Assembly (NCBI GenBank): GCA_964414815.1
Contig: CAYPXY010000003.1
Coordinates: 1 to 64,000, forward strand
Direction of reading: 5' to 3'
DNA: 64,000 nt
Origin: Mariniblastus sp964414815
Lineage (GTDB): Bacteria; Planctomycetota; Planctomycetia; Pirellulales; Pirellulaceae
Shown here piece by piece: positions 43,132 to 51,970 of this stretch; within the stretch, counting starts at the first letter, position 1; every line of letters begins with the position of its first letter. The position numbers and the translations under genes are program-made. The notes beneath the pieces were generated by a model that did no database searches, was not told where the DNA came from, and was given only the letters and a program-made list of their open reading frames with translations.

Positions 43132-44157
43132 ATGAATAAGCGACCCATGAATTTTGCTGGCCCAGCAAACTCCGCTGGAGTAACCAACCGGTTCGTTGGA
43201 GCAGGACTCGTTTGTTGTTTGCTTGGGCTGATGCTTTCAGCTTCGGCGCAGGCTCATGACGGGGGTGATCTTCAGACGCTGCGAGCGATCGAGCAACAAG
43301 TTCAGTCCGTCGTTTCGAAAAACATGAGCGCCTGCGTGGCCGTGTCCGATGGCGTCGGTTTCGGCAGCGGTGTGATCGTTTCGCCAGATGGACTGGTGTT
43401 GACGGCAGGCCACGTGATCGTCGGTCCCGGGCCATTCGAAGTGATTCTGCCTTCCGGCCAAACCGTCGAGGCAAGGCGACTGGGGCGAAATCTGGATGTG
43501 GATACCGGTATGGTTCAGCTCGTCGATCCAGGCCCGTGGCCGTATGTCGAACTGGCCGATGTTCAGGCTGCGGTGCCGAACGATCCGATGCTGGGGCAGT
43601 GGGTGGTGTCGATCGGCCATTCTGGAGGCTATGAATTGGGACGCGTGCCGCCTGTTCGCACCGGACGAGTGCTTTCACGCAAACGTCATCAGGTCGTGAC
43701 CGATGCCGTCCTGATCGGGGGTGACTCAGGCGGTCCCCTGTTCGACTTGAATGGCAAACTGATCGCGATCCACAGTTCGATTGGAGATTCCATCGCGGAA
43801 AATCGTCATGTCACCATCGACATTTTTCAGCGCGACTGGACGCGACTCAAACGCGGCGACTCGTGGGGCAAATTGCCAGAACTGAACGAACCGGGTGAAA
43901 AGAAACGGCCGGGCAAGTTGGGCATCGTCGTGGATCGCGAAGCCCCCCAAGCGATTGTCAAATCCGTCAAGGAGGATTCACCGGCGGCGGAATCAGGCAT
44001 CCGCGAAGGCGACATTGTGACGTCGTTCAACCGCGTCAAAATTCGCAACGGCGACCACCTGATCGAGTTGGTCAAACAGCACAACGCAGGCCAGGTTTTC
44101 CCGATCGAGATCCGTCGCAACAGCAAGGTTCTCAAGTTCGAAATCCAGCTCCAATAG
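43132..44157 (+). CDS. HtrA-like S1C serine protease with PDZ domain (intact triad)
   Basis: ATG 43132 (or 43123) gives a signal peptide (GAGLVCCLLGLMLSASAQA). The protease keeps His94 in LTAGHVIV, Asp124 in DVDTGMV, and Ser199 in GGDSGGPLFDLNG. A PDZ domain occupies the last 95 residues. It has no long C-terminal extension, unlike the enzyme at 13.2 kb. The following gene (50 bp downstream) encodes a domain-shuffled HtrA-like partner, so the two likely form one transcript and possibly one complex. Confidence 0.92.
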   Translation: MNKRPMNFAGPANSAGVTNRFVGAGLVCCLLGLMLSASAQAHDGGDLQTLRAIEQQVQSVVSKNMSACVAVSDGVGFGSGVIVSPDGLVLTAGHVIVGPGPFEVILPSGQTVEARRLGRNLDVDTGMVQLVDPGPWPYVELADVQAAVPNDPMLGQWVVSIGHSGGYELGRVPPVRTGRVLSRKRHQVVTDAVLIGGDSGGPLFDLNGKLIAIHSSIGDSIAENRHVTIDIFQRDWTRLKRGDSWGKLPELNEPGEKKRPGKLGIVVDREAPQAIVKSVKEDSPAAESGIREGDIVTSFNRVKIRNGDHLIELVKQHNAGQVFPIEIRRNSKVLKFEIQLQ

Positions 44158-44206
44158 GTAGGTCTTCGCAGGAATATTGCCGAACGTGTCATCAGGAGTG
44201 GTAACG

Positions 44207-45469
44207 ATGAAGCTTCGAATTTACAATGTATTATTTTTCACATTACTGACAGCGGTTGCTGGTTCGGCCTGTGCTCAGCTCCCTGAAGATGTGCGCGACA
44301 CGTTCGAACGACTGGTCGATGATCTGGACACAGAACTCTCAGCCAAGTTCAAAAAGGCCATCGAACGAGGAACGTCGACGGTCGAATTTACACCGGCACA
44401 ATTTCGAAGGTTTCGAGACGATCCGAACAATCCGTTTGACGGGCTAGATGGCGTCGATGCGCGGGACGGCATGGGCAACATCGCACTGAAGTTTGAATTG
44501 CCCAGCATTCGAAATCGTTCGGTCTCATCGCTGGAACGTCAGTCGCCTCGCCAATTGAGGCAACTTCAGTCCGTCGTCGGTTCGGCGGCAGGGAGCACCG
44601 TCGCTGTTTTCGAAGGCCAGCGACAACTGGCATTGGGAATCGTCGTGGCGGCAGACGGGTTGGTGATGACCAAGGCCAGCGAGGTTGATACCGCGTCCGA
44701 TTTGATATGCCAGTTGCCTGACGGACAACGAGTTTCCGCCCGCGTGGTGCGTGCCGATCCCCGCAATGACGTCGCGATGTTGGCGGTGGACACCCACAAG
44801 ACGGGGCCGTTACTGCCTGTTTCCTGGAGCGATGATCAGCCGCGGCTGGGAACGTTTGTCGCCATACCGGACATCAATGGCAAGGCGATTTCAATGGGAA
44901 GCTACAGTTCGAACGTGCGTTCAACACTCATTGGCGAACAGGCATTTCTTGGAGTACAGCCTCGCACGACGCCAGAAGGTGTAAAAGTCTTCGAGATTCA
45001 ACCGGGAAGCGCCTCCTATGACGCGGGCCTGAGAGATGGCGATATCGTACTGAGTCTGGCAGGCGTTCCCATCCATGAGGTCTCCGACCTGGTCAACCTG
45101 ATTCGCAGCAAAAAGCCAGGCGATCGGATCGAAATCGATTACCGCCGAAACGGAGCCGACCGAAAGGCAACGGCCGAACTCTCCGGTCGCCAAATCTCCG
45201 GCGAACGGGCGGCTCGATTCAAGATGATGAGCCGGCTCGGTGCGATCCCCAGCCGCCGCGCCGATGGATTCCCCATGATCTTCCAACACGATGCTCCTCT
45301 GTTCCCCGAACAGTGCGGCGGCCCGATTGTCGATCTCGACGGAAACGTGATCGGCATGAACATCGCCCGCAACGGACGCGCTTCCACGTATGCGATTCCC
45401 TCGAGTCATCTGAAAACAGTCATCGATGATTTGACTCGCGAAAGTATTGCGCAGCGTGTGGGAGAGTAA
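44207..45469 (+). CDS. HtrA-like protein with PDZ inserted in the protease fold and Cys at the nucleophile site
   Basis: An AGGAG site precedes ATG 44207, which begins a signal peptide ending near GSACAQL. The N-terminal half of a trypsin-like fold is present (about 130-235; 'LGIVVAADGLVMTKASEV'), then a PDZ domain at about 246-325 ('EIQPGSASYDAGLRDGDIVL'), then the C-terminal protease strands ('PEQCGGPIVDLDGNVIGMNI', 'STYAIPSSHLKTVIDDL'). The His site is Ser158, Asp188 is kept (NDVAML), and the Ser site is Cys370 in EQCGGP. The inserted PDZ and Cys make it atypical; activity is uncertain. Confidence 0.88.
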   Translation: MKLRIYNVLFFTLLTAVAGSACAQLPEDVRDTFERLVDDLDTELSAKFKKAIERGTSTVEFTPAQFRRFRDDPNNPFDGLDGVDARDGMGNIALKFELPSIRNRSVSSLERQSPRQLRQLQSVVGSAAGSTVAVFEGQRQLALGIVVAADGLVMTKASEVDTASDLICQLPDGQRVSARVVRADPRNDVAMLAVDTHKTGPLLPVSWSDDQPRLGTFVAIPDINGKAISMGSYSSNVRSTLIGEQAFLGVQPRTTPEGVKVFEIQPGSASYDAGLRDGDIVLSLAGVPIHEVSDLVNLIRSKKPGDRIEIDYRRNGADRKATAELSGRQISGERAARFKMMSRLGAIPSRRADGFPMIFQHDAPLFPEQCGGPIVDLDGNVIGMNIARNGRASTYAIPSSHLKTVIDDLTRESIAQRVGE

Positions 45470-45486
45470 TACCCTTGCGCGACAAC

Positions 45487-47172
45487 TTACATCTCCAACA
45501 GCTCATTGGGGAACAAGCAGAAACTGTATTCGCGGGATCCGAGTATCTGATTGGCCTCGATTTGCTTGGTGAGACTGACCAAACGTTGTTCAAGTTCGGC
45601 TCGCAAGGGAGCGGCCCATTCTTTCAGTTTTTGATTGCATTCGGAAATTGCACGGTGTTTCTCTGCGCCGGTTCCAGCCGCTTGCCCCGATGTCCACAAC
45701 CGTTTTTGCTCGATGATCGCACCGATTTCACTAGGCAATGCACCCAAGCGTTCTGTGAGCAGCCGTTCCGGGTGCGAGTCGAGTTCTCGCATTCGCTGTT
45801 TGATCTCGACGATTTCACTTTCGCGGACTTCCGTCTGAGCGAGCGGAAGCTTATAGGTTGCCGACACTACATAAAATTCAGGCAGCTCTGCTCCAAAATA
45901 AACCTGAGCCAGTTGATCCGTGAATTGATCGTATTTTCCACCGCCGATGCCATGAATGAACAGATCGCTCAGCACAAGACGGCTGTACAACGTTGTCGTA
46001 ATGGCGCGCGGACGGATTTTGAGGCCGGCTAGATTGAGCTCACGCAGCCTTTCCACACCGCGAGTCAAATCCACTTCACAATTCCAGCCATCGAGATCAC
46101 TCATGATCACCGACTGACCCGCATGTCGAACAAACAATTTTTTGCGATGCCGGCCCGTCGCCTGCCAAACCCAAAATGGAATCTCGGTCCACTCGTCGCG
46201 CTGCTCGAGTGGCGGCACCGGCCTGGCCTTGTCGCGCAGCCCATGTAATTTTCGAAACTCAGCCAACTGAGTGTTGTGGACGTCCAGAAATCGTCGGGCA
46301 TCGGCTGCAATGTGCCAGACCAATCGGGTAAAGCCTTCTGAATCTGCCAGTTGACTCATCGGAACCTCCAGCGTGGTCAGGCCCAGTTGATGCTCCAACC
46401 GATGCCGACCGGCTGCCAACACTTGACCAAGGTTCGCCCGGCTCAGTGCCTCACTCGATCCATCGCTCCCCTCATCGCTCGATGAATCGGTGTTTCCCAA
46501 CCTTGCTTCCGCTGCCAGCACTTCCGGCCAAAGTCGATCGATCACCGGATGGGCCGCAAACGACTGAGCCAGTTCCGAAACCCGACTTCCAAAAGACCGA
46601 AACGGTTCCAGGTCGTTAATCGTGGCTTCCTCGAAGGGAATCGGAGAAGTGCTTCTATCGAAAGGCACATCCAGAATGGCGTGCGTCCCGGAATCGGTCT
46701 GCTGCGGAACACGAATCGACCGAGCAATGCACAGATCGTGGTCCACGATCATGTTGATGGCAACGGCCTGTACCTCACTTGCGAACCGGGAGGCCACAAA
46801 ATTCTTGAACCAGATTCCGGGATGAAACAACTCAGGTTGATGGCCGACCATCAGGATTCGAATCGAATCCGCAGGGGCCAGCAGCGGATCGGGAACGTCG
46901 CAATATTTTCGGGAGTACGCGACTGCCTTTTGAATCAAATCGGTGCGAGCAAGACGCCGAAGTGCATCAAGCGAAATGCCTCCGATTAAAACGGGGGACG
47001 TGTTTTCACTGAGCAAAAGATTGCGTTCCCAAACCGACGGCAACCGTTCCGGTGAAGGATCGAAAAACGATTCACCGTGCTGTTCAGGTGTTTTGAAGGT
47101 TCGCTTGGGCGATGGAGATGGACGATCAATCGATTGAATCGTCGTTTCAGTTGCGGTTGTATCGCTAGCCAA
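45487..47172 (-). CDS. Unrecognised 561-residue protein (possible distant BshC-like fold)
   Basis: TTG 47172 is the only reasonable start; it overlaps the upstream glycosyltransferase stop by 8 bp. Visible segments are 'RILMVGHQPELFHPGIWFKN', 'VAINMIVDHDLCIARSIRVP', 'LKIRPRAITTTLYSRLVLSD' and LFIHGIGGGKYDQFTDQ, plus a helical C-terminal stretch with 'EIKQRMRELDSHPERLLTER'. The 'GHQPxLFxPG...' segment and the order of elements are reminiscent of BshC (bacillithiol cysteine ligase), but similarity is weak and this is speculation. No signal peptide, so it is probably cytoplasmic. It ends 18 bp from the convergent HtrA-like gene. Confidence 0.65.
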   Translation of the reverse strand: MASDTTATETTIQSIDRPSPSPKRTFKTPEQHGESFFDPSPERLPSVWERNLLLSENTSPVLIGGISLDALRRLARTDLIQKAVAYSRKYCDVPDPLLAPADSIRILMVGHQPELFHPGIWFKNFVASRFASEVQAVAINMIVDHDLCIARSIRVPQQTDSGTHAILDVPFDRSTSPIPFEEATINDLEPFRSFGSRVSELAQSFAAHPVIDRLWPEVLAAEARLGNTDSSSDEGSDGSSEALSRANLGQVLAAGRHRLEHQLGLTTLEVPMSQLADSEGFTRLVWHIAADARRFLDVHNTQLAEFRKLHGLRDKARPVPPLEQRDEWTEIPFWVWQATGRHRKKLFVRHAGQSVIMSDLDGWNCEVDLTRGVERLRELNLAGLKIRPRAITTTLYSRLVLSDLFIHGIGGGKYDQFTDQLAQVYFGAELPEFYVVSATYKLPLAQTEVRESEIVEIKQRMRELDSHPERLLTERLGALPSEIGAIIEQKRLWTSGQAAGTGAEKHRAISECNQKLKEWAAPLRAELEQRLVSLTKQIEANQILGSREYSFCLFPNELLEM

Positions 47173-47905
47173 TGCGAATCCCTCGGAGCTTTTCGCAATC
47201 CGACGGCAACGCCCGGAAAGCGCGATTGAGTACTTCGTGATAATATTTCAGCCGAACTTCTGGTTGGTCCAGTTGACCGCCGAACGAACGGCTCAGATCA
47301 AGGTAGATCAATTCGACCGGAAGTTCCATGATCGACAGATTGGCACAAGCCGCCTGAACCCAAACCTCCAGCGGCATCGCATAGCCGGTCTCGGTAATGC
47401 TCAACTGACGCAGTGCCGAAACCCGATACGCTTTGAATCCACAAAACGCGTCGGTCAATTCGAACCCCAGTCGTTCATTGAGCGTTCGCGTAACTTCCTC
47501 ATTGATCCGTCGGCGATCCTGGGGTGGCAGCGTATCGGTGTCGAAGGTCTTATAGTAGCGACTGCCTGAAACAATGTCAGCGCCCGAGGTGACAATCGCT
47601 TCCGCGAATTCAGTAATACGTTTGGGTTGGTGCTGACCATCGCAGTCGATCGTGACCAACAGATCGTAGTCATTTTCAATCGCGTAGTCGAACGCCGTTT
47701 TAAGCGCCGCACCATAACCTCGATTTTCTCGATGGCGAATCAACTGAATATCGTTCCGCTGCTCCAGCAGGTCTGAAGAACCGTCGGTAGAGCCGTCATC
47801 GACGACCAGCACATCTTGGCAGTACAAGGTTACTTCATCCAGCACACCGCTTACGGAATTGACTTCATTGTAAACAGGCAACGCTGTCAGTAATTTATAG
47901 ATCAT
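47165..47905 (-). CDS. GT2 family glycosyltransferase (DPM1/dolichyl-phosphate-mannose-synthase-like)
   Basis: ATG 47905 has a GAGGT ribosome-binding site at a proper distance; the frame is open to 47953. GT2 motifs are LTALPVYNEVNSVSGVL, VLVVDDGSTDGSS, IRHRENRGYGAALKTAF, VTIDCDGQHQP (DxD-like) and GSRYYKTF. There is no C-terminal membrane helix, so it is a soluble or peripheral enzyme. The acceptor is probably a polyprenyl phosphate or lipid. It is translated with the unrecognised 561-residue protein (8-bp overlap), suggesting a common pathway. Confidence 0.92.
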   Translation of the reverse strand: MIYKLLTALPVYNEVNSVSGVLDEVTLYCQDVLVVDDGSTDGSSDLLEQRNDIQLIRHRENRGYGAALKTAFDYAIENDYDLLVTIDCDGQHQPKRITEFAEAIVTSGADIVSGSRYYKTFDTDTLPPQDRRRINEEVTRTLNERLGFELTDAFCGFKAYRVSALRQLSITETGYAMPLEVWVQAACANLSIMELPVELIYLDLSRSFGGQLDQPEVRLKYYHEVLNRAFRALPSDCEKLRGIRIG

Positions 47906-48110
47906 CACGACCTCAGGGTTGGCACGCAATATTGACTCACATAGAGCTGTCATAGTTCAGAGTGCCCGTATTCTACGCGAACTCGATGATTGGTCAATCA
48001 TTTCTCCGCCGTTTCGAAGAATGCAGACTGGACTTTTATGTGTTTGACGCCCAACAGGACAGCGAATAGACTGTCCCTTTACGAATGCTTTACGAATGGA
48101 CCACGAAGCC

Positions 48111-49715
48111 ATGAATCGACGTTCGCTTCTTGCACACTGCCTGATCGTTGTGGTAGCCGCTTGCTTGCATGCGGGAGAAATTCGTACCGCCGCGCGTCAA
48201 ACGCCCAGCGAAACTCACCCGACAAACCCAGATTCGATTTCGAGCGAGACCGTCGATGATCCGTTTGGGGCTCGCGAAATATGGCACGTTCGTCAGTCGG
48301 AAACCCAATCCAGGGGAATCTATGCGGTGGTGTTTTCGCCTGACGGCAACGCCCTTGCGACGCGCAATCGCGAAAATGAATTGACGGTTTACGACCTCAA
48401 CGAGCGAAGCAAACGGTTTGACCTTAAAGGCCACGAGGTTAACTGGATCGAGACCATCGACTTTTCGCCCGACAGCCAGTTGATGGTCACTGCCGCAGGT
48501 TCCGGCGAGAAGGTCAAAGTTTGGAACGCTACGACCGGCCGGCTTCGCATGGAATTGGAAACGGATGCCACGGCAGCCTATTTTTCAGCCGACGGGGAAC
48601 AACTGGCCATCTTGGGACGGAAACAGATCGAGTATTTCGGCCTGCCGTCGGGATTGCAAACTGGCCAAGCGAACTGGCAGCTGAAAGACGAACAACCTGT
48701 TTGCATGTCGCGTGACGGGAAGCTGGTATTATTGAGCCGGTCGATCAACGCGAACATCGTCAAGTCAGAGTTGCTGAACCTGAACGACAAAGTTCGATAC
48801 GAGTTATTGGGAGTCCATTCATCGCTTAACGTGGCAACCATTTCGCCGGACAACCGTTGGCTTGCGGTCGGCAGCGAGGGCAGTGAACGGATTCACTTAT
48901 GGAACTTGCGCGATCCAAGAACACTGCATTATTTGCTCGATGGACATCTCGACACAGTTTCGGCGCTCGCATTTTCTCACGATGGGCGATTTCTGGTTTC
49001 GGCAGGGGACGATCATCGAATATTGGTCTGGGATATTCTGACCCGCCAGTTGACTTGCGAGATCGCTTCCCAACAGACCAACATTCGGGCACTCGGCTTT
49101 TCCCGGGATCACTATCAAATCGCAAGCGGTGGGATTTCTGAGAAAGCTTCGTCGATCTGGGTGGGCGACTTGAAGCCAGCGATTTTTGCGCAGCGAAGTC
49201 GGGAACCGATGTCGTTCGATCGCGTGTTGGAACGGATGGCATTCAACTCACCCCAGGAATCGCTTTCCGCAACACAAACCCTGATCGCCCACTTTGATCA
49301 GTATCACGACGAATTGTCCGAGCGAATTGTAACAGCAACCGGCTCTGGAGCGATCCAGGATATGGATCAGATTGTCGAGATGTTGTCGCATCCCGATTTT
49401 CAACAGCGAGAAAGGGCAACCCGAGAATTAGCACTCGGTGTGAACCATTGGGAGAAAAAGTTGCGTGAGCTGATGAAACAGGATTTGCACGTCGAATCCC
49501 GCTATCGAATCCGAAAAGTCCTGAACCAGAAAAAGCCAGTGGTGAGGGTCAAGATCGATGACATTCGGCGCTGGCATCGCATCGTTTTTGCACTTGAGAT
49601 CGTTCGGAGTGATGCGTCCATTGCGATGTTGAAACAGATCGCAACGGGACATCCAGCGGTCGAGTTTGCAGCCGCCGCACAGGATGCACTGGACAGAATC
49701 GGACAGTCACATTAG
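48111..49715 (+). CDS. Secreted WD40-repeat protein
   Basis: ATG 48111 opens a signal-like segment (RRSLLAHCLIVVVAACLHA). At least six WD40 blades follow, for example 'FDLKGHEVNWIETIDFSPDS', 'YLLDGHLDTVSALAFSHDGR' and 'DDHRILVWDIL'. The last 140 residues are helical with a HEAT-like 'MLSHPDFQQRERATRELAL' pattern. Secreted WD40 proteins of this form are common in planctomycetes; the partner is unknown. The gap of 205 bp upstream contains a short GGACAG/CTGTCC hairpin near 48058-48078. Confidence 0.85.
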   Translation: MNRRSLLAHCLIVVVAACLHAGEIRTAARQTPSETHPTNPDSISSETVDDPFGAREIWHVRQSETQSRGIYAVVFSPDGNALATRNRENELTVYDLNERSKRFDLKGHEVNWIETIDFSPDSQLMVTAAGSGEKVKVWNATTGRLRMELETDATAAYFSADGEQLAILGRKQIEYFGLPSGLQTGQANWQLKDEQPVCMSRDGKLVLLSRSINANIVKSELLNLNDKVRYELLGVHSSLNVATISPDNRWLAVGSEGSERIHLWNLRDPRTLHYLLDGHLDTVSALAFSHDGRFLVSAGDDHRILVWDILTRQLTCEIASQQTNIRALGFSRDHYQIASGGISEKASSIWVGDLKPAIFAQRSREPMSFDRVLERMAFNSPQESLSATQTLIAHFDQYHDELSERIVTATGSGAIQDMDQIVEMLSHPDFQQRERATRELALGVNHWEKKLRELMKQDLHVESRYRIRKVLNQKKPVVRVKIDDIRRWHRIVFALEIVRSDASIAMLKQIATGHPAVEFAAAAQDALDRIGQSH

Positions 49716-49748
49716 AGAGTTTGAACGCGGTCACGTAACATGGAACCC

Positions 49749-50118
49749 TTTAGCCGCAAGCCGTCGGGGGGTACTGCCAGGAATGTACTGCAAAACTGAA
49801 ATCGCTCCATAAGGCGACCGGCAGATAAAAATGTACCCTAGTGTAGGCGAGTCGCTCCGCGACTCGCAACCCAGCGTCTGGGAAACACAATACTACTTGG
49901 GTAAACTTTTACCTGCCCTTCGCCTAAGCAACCTCCAAAGGCGCGCGAACCGCCAAATTGGGGGGGATTGTTTTGGGAGGCAGGTTAATTTCGGAGGCTG
50001 TACCCTGCCGTCGCGCCTGCGCCGACCACCTCTCGATCTTCCCGCATCCGTCATTGCTGAATCGGTTACAGTTAGGTTGCTGAAAACCATTTGTGGTCGG
50101 CTTCGGCTTGCGGCTAAA
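49749..50118 (+). repeat. TIR element (TTTAGCCGCAAGCCG), copy 2, 370 bp
   Basis: The ends TTTAGCCGCAAGCCG (49749-49763) and CGGCTTGCGGCTAAA (50104-50118) are perfect 15-bp inverted repeats. It shares CTGCCGTCGCGCCTGCGCCG and other blocks with copy 1. It is about 120 bp longer, mostly due to an internal segment (about 49835-49930) that has its own hairpin, GAGTCGCTCCGCGACTC. Confidence 0.92.
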
Positions 50119-50157
50119 CGCAAGACCGGTTAGACGAAGACCTGCACAGGAATCCGG

Positions 50158-50469
50158 TCAAGCTGCCTTGACTCGTTTCTGAATATCAGTTTCGATCGGA
50201 CCGAAAACTTCTTCGTGCTTCTGTAGCGACAGGTGAAGAGCATGCAGCAATCGCTTCGCGGTATAAAAATTGAGCACGACGCGCTGGTTGACATCGATGG
50301 TGTGTTCGTTGCCTCGCGTCAGTTGGGTGTTAAGCCCGAAATCGACGACCAGTTCTTCCGGCGAGCAAGTGACTCGGCAGAAGTTCGCGTAGCTGCTGGT
50401 CGCCTTGGAGTCGTCCAGAATGGTCGGTTTTTGTGTGCTTGGATTGTAGGTTTCTTTGGTTTCGGACAT
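50158..50469 (-). CDS. DUF3467 protein
   Basis: The 103-residue protein fits the DUF3467 pattern: 'SYANFCRVTCSPEELVVDFG', then the linker with NQRVVLNFYTAKRLLHALHL, then KHEEVFGPIE. An AGGAGG ribosome-binding site lies 12 nt before ATG 50469. The family is cytoplasmic, small and of unknown role; some members have been placed in conserved planctomycete sets. It stands alone between two repeats and the divergent SUMF1-fold gene. Confidence 0.92.
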   Translation of the reverse strand: MSETKETYNPSTQKPTILDDSKATSSYANFCRVTCSPEELVVDFGLNTQLTRGNEHTIDVNQRVVLNFYTAKRLLHALHLSLQKHEEVFGPIETDIQKRVKAA

Positions 50470-50662
50470 AGCGGCGAATGGCCTCCTGAGTAAAAGTTCG
50501 GTACAGAAAACGGTATTTAGAAGAATACCGAACTCCCGTCAACTCCGAATGAGATGCGAGCAGGTTGACGCCGTCGATTGAAAACTCGACAAAAGGAGGC
50601 CGTTCAAGTACGATTAGTGGTGCAAATTTCAGGTTCTCTTATTACCAACAACAGGTCGAAAA

Positions 50663-51970
50663 ATGACGGCGATCCATTTGAAGTCCGTTTCAGCAGTTGC
50701 GTTAGCAGTTTTGGGAAGCATGCTCGGTTATTGGGGCTCGAAATCGAATCCTGGGCTGACCGAGACAGCTTTTGAAAGGCCCACTCAGGATTCTGAACCG
50801 GCGACTCAGCCCGACGCGAACGCAGCCAAAAGCCGTCTTGGCATCGCTACGGAGAAGCCTTCCGAAGGACCGTTTGTTGAGTTGCCAGACGGGACTTACA
50901 TGGTTCCCTATACGACCCGCATTCCCGCGACGGACGTGGAGTTCACGATGATTCCGATTCCAGGGGGCAAGTTCATGATGGGCAGCCCGGAATCAGAAGA
51001 GGATCGCAATGACGACGAAGGCCCTCAATTCGAAGTCACGGTCGAGCCTTTCTGGATGGGCAAGTACGAAGTGACGTGGGACGAATATCAGAAGTACATG
51101 AAAATGGTGGAACTGTACGAACAGTTTCATATGCTGGGCCGGCGCAATCCGACACAGGACCAAATGAAAAACCTCGATGCCATCACGGCTCCCTCGGCGC
51201 TCTATGAACCCAGTTTCACCTTCATGGCGGGAGACGGCCCCGATGAAGCCGCTGCCACGATGTCACAATTCGGCGCCAAGCAATACACGAAATGGCTCAG
51301 CCTGATGGCCGGCGATTTCTACCGGCTTCCCTATGAAGCCGAATGGGAATACGCCTGCCGCGCTGGAACGACGACCGCCTATTACTTCGGAGACGATCCC
51401 GACGACATCGAAGACCATGCCTGGATTTTCGAGAACTCGGATGAAAACCGTCAGAAGGTCGGACAGAAAGAACCTAATCCATGGGGACTTTATGACATGT
51501 ACGGAAATGTTGCCGAATGGGTACTCGATCAGTATTCCGAAGAAGGCTACACGCACGTCGATGGAAAATCGGCTTCTGTGACCGAGTCATACAATAAACC
51601 AACGCAGATCAATCCGCTCGTTGTTCGGGGTGGAAGTTTTATCTCTGAACCCTATGAATGTCGCAGCGCATCGAGGCTTGCTTCAGAGGAGAATTGGAGA
51701 ATCGATGACCCGAATTTGCCGCGAAGCCCTTGGTGGTTGACTACGGAACCGGCCACCGGGGTCGGCTTTCGATTGGTTCGCCCACTCCATGCAGCCAGCC
51801 GCGAAGAGATGGAGACTTTCTGGGCTGCCGACCTCGAAAGGACTATTTTTGAGACCATGAAACGACTTGACGCTGGAAAAGGCAGGCTGGGTACCGTGGA
51901 TGAAAAACTGCCAGAAGAAATCAAAAAACTGCCGTCCGAGATCGCACCCTTGCTCAACAACGACAAGTAG
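50663..51970 (+). CDS. SUMF1/FGE-fold secreted protein
   Basis: A membrane helix or signal segment (about residues 6-22) is followed by the formylglycine-generating-enzyme fold: 'FTMIPIPGGKFMMGSPESEE', 'EPFWMGKYEVTWDEYQKYM', 'YRLPYEAEWEYACRAGTTTA', 'NPWGLYDMYGNVAEWVLD', and VVRGGSFISEPYECRSASR. True FGE enzymes carry two closely placed active-site cysteines in the last segment; only one is visible here (ECRSASR). Thus sulfatase maturation is doubtful, and a binding or scaffold role is more likely. Its stop is immediately followed by the folC stop of the opposite strand with no gap. Confidence 0.9.
   Translation: MTAIHLKSVSAVALAVLGSMLGYWGSKSNPGLTETAFERPTQDSEPATQPDANAAKSRLGIATEKPSEGPFVELPDGTYMVPYTTRIPATDVEFTMIPIPGGKFMMGSPESEEDRNDDEGPQFEVTVEPFWMGKYEVTWDEYQKYMKMVELYEQFHMLGRRNPTQDQMKNLDAITAPSALYEPSFTFMAGDGPDEAAATMSQFGAKQYTKWLSLMAGDFYRLPYEAEWEYACRAGTTTAYYFGDDPDDIEDHAWIFENSDENRQKVGQKEPNPWGLYDMYGNVAEWVLDQYSEEGYTHVDGKSASVTESYNKPTQINPLVVRGGSFISEPYECRSASRLASEENWRIDDPNLPRSPWWLTTEPATGVGFRLVRPLHAASREEMETFWAADLERTIFETMKRLDAGKGRLGTVDEKLPEEIKKLPSEIAPLLNNDK

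Noticed and set aside
45475..46032. Plus-strand frame following the Cys-variant HtrA gene.
   Set aside because: It lies entirely opposite the 561-residue minus-strand gene, starts without an RBS and has no sensible domain.
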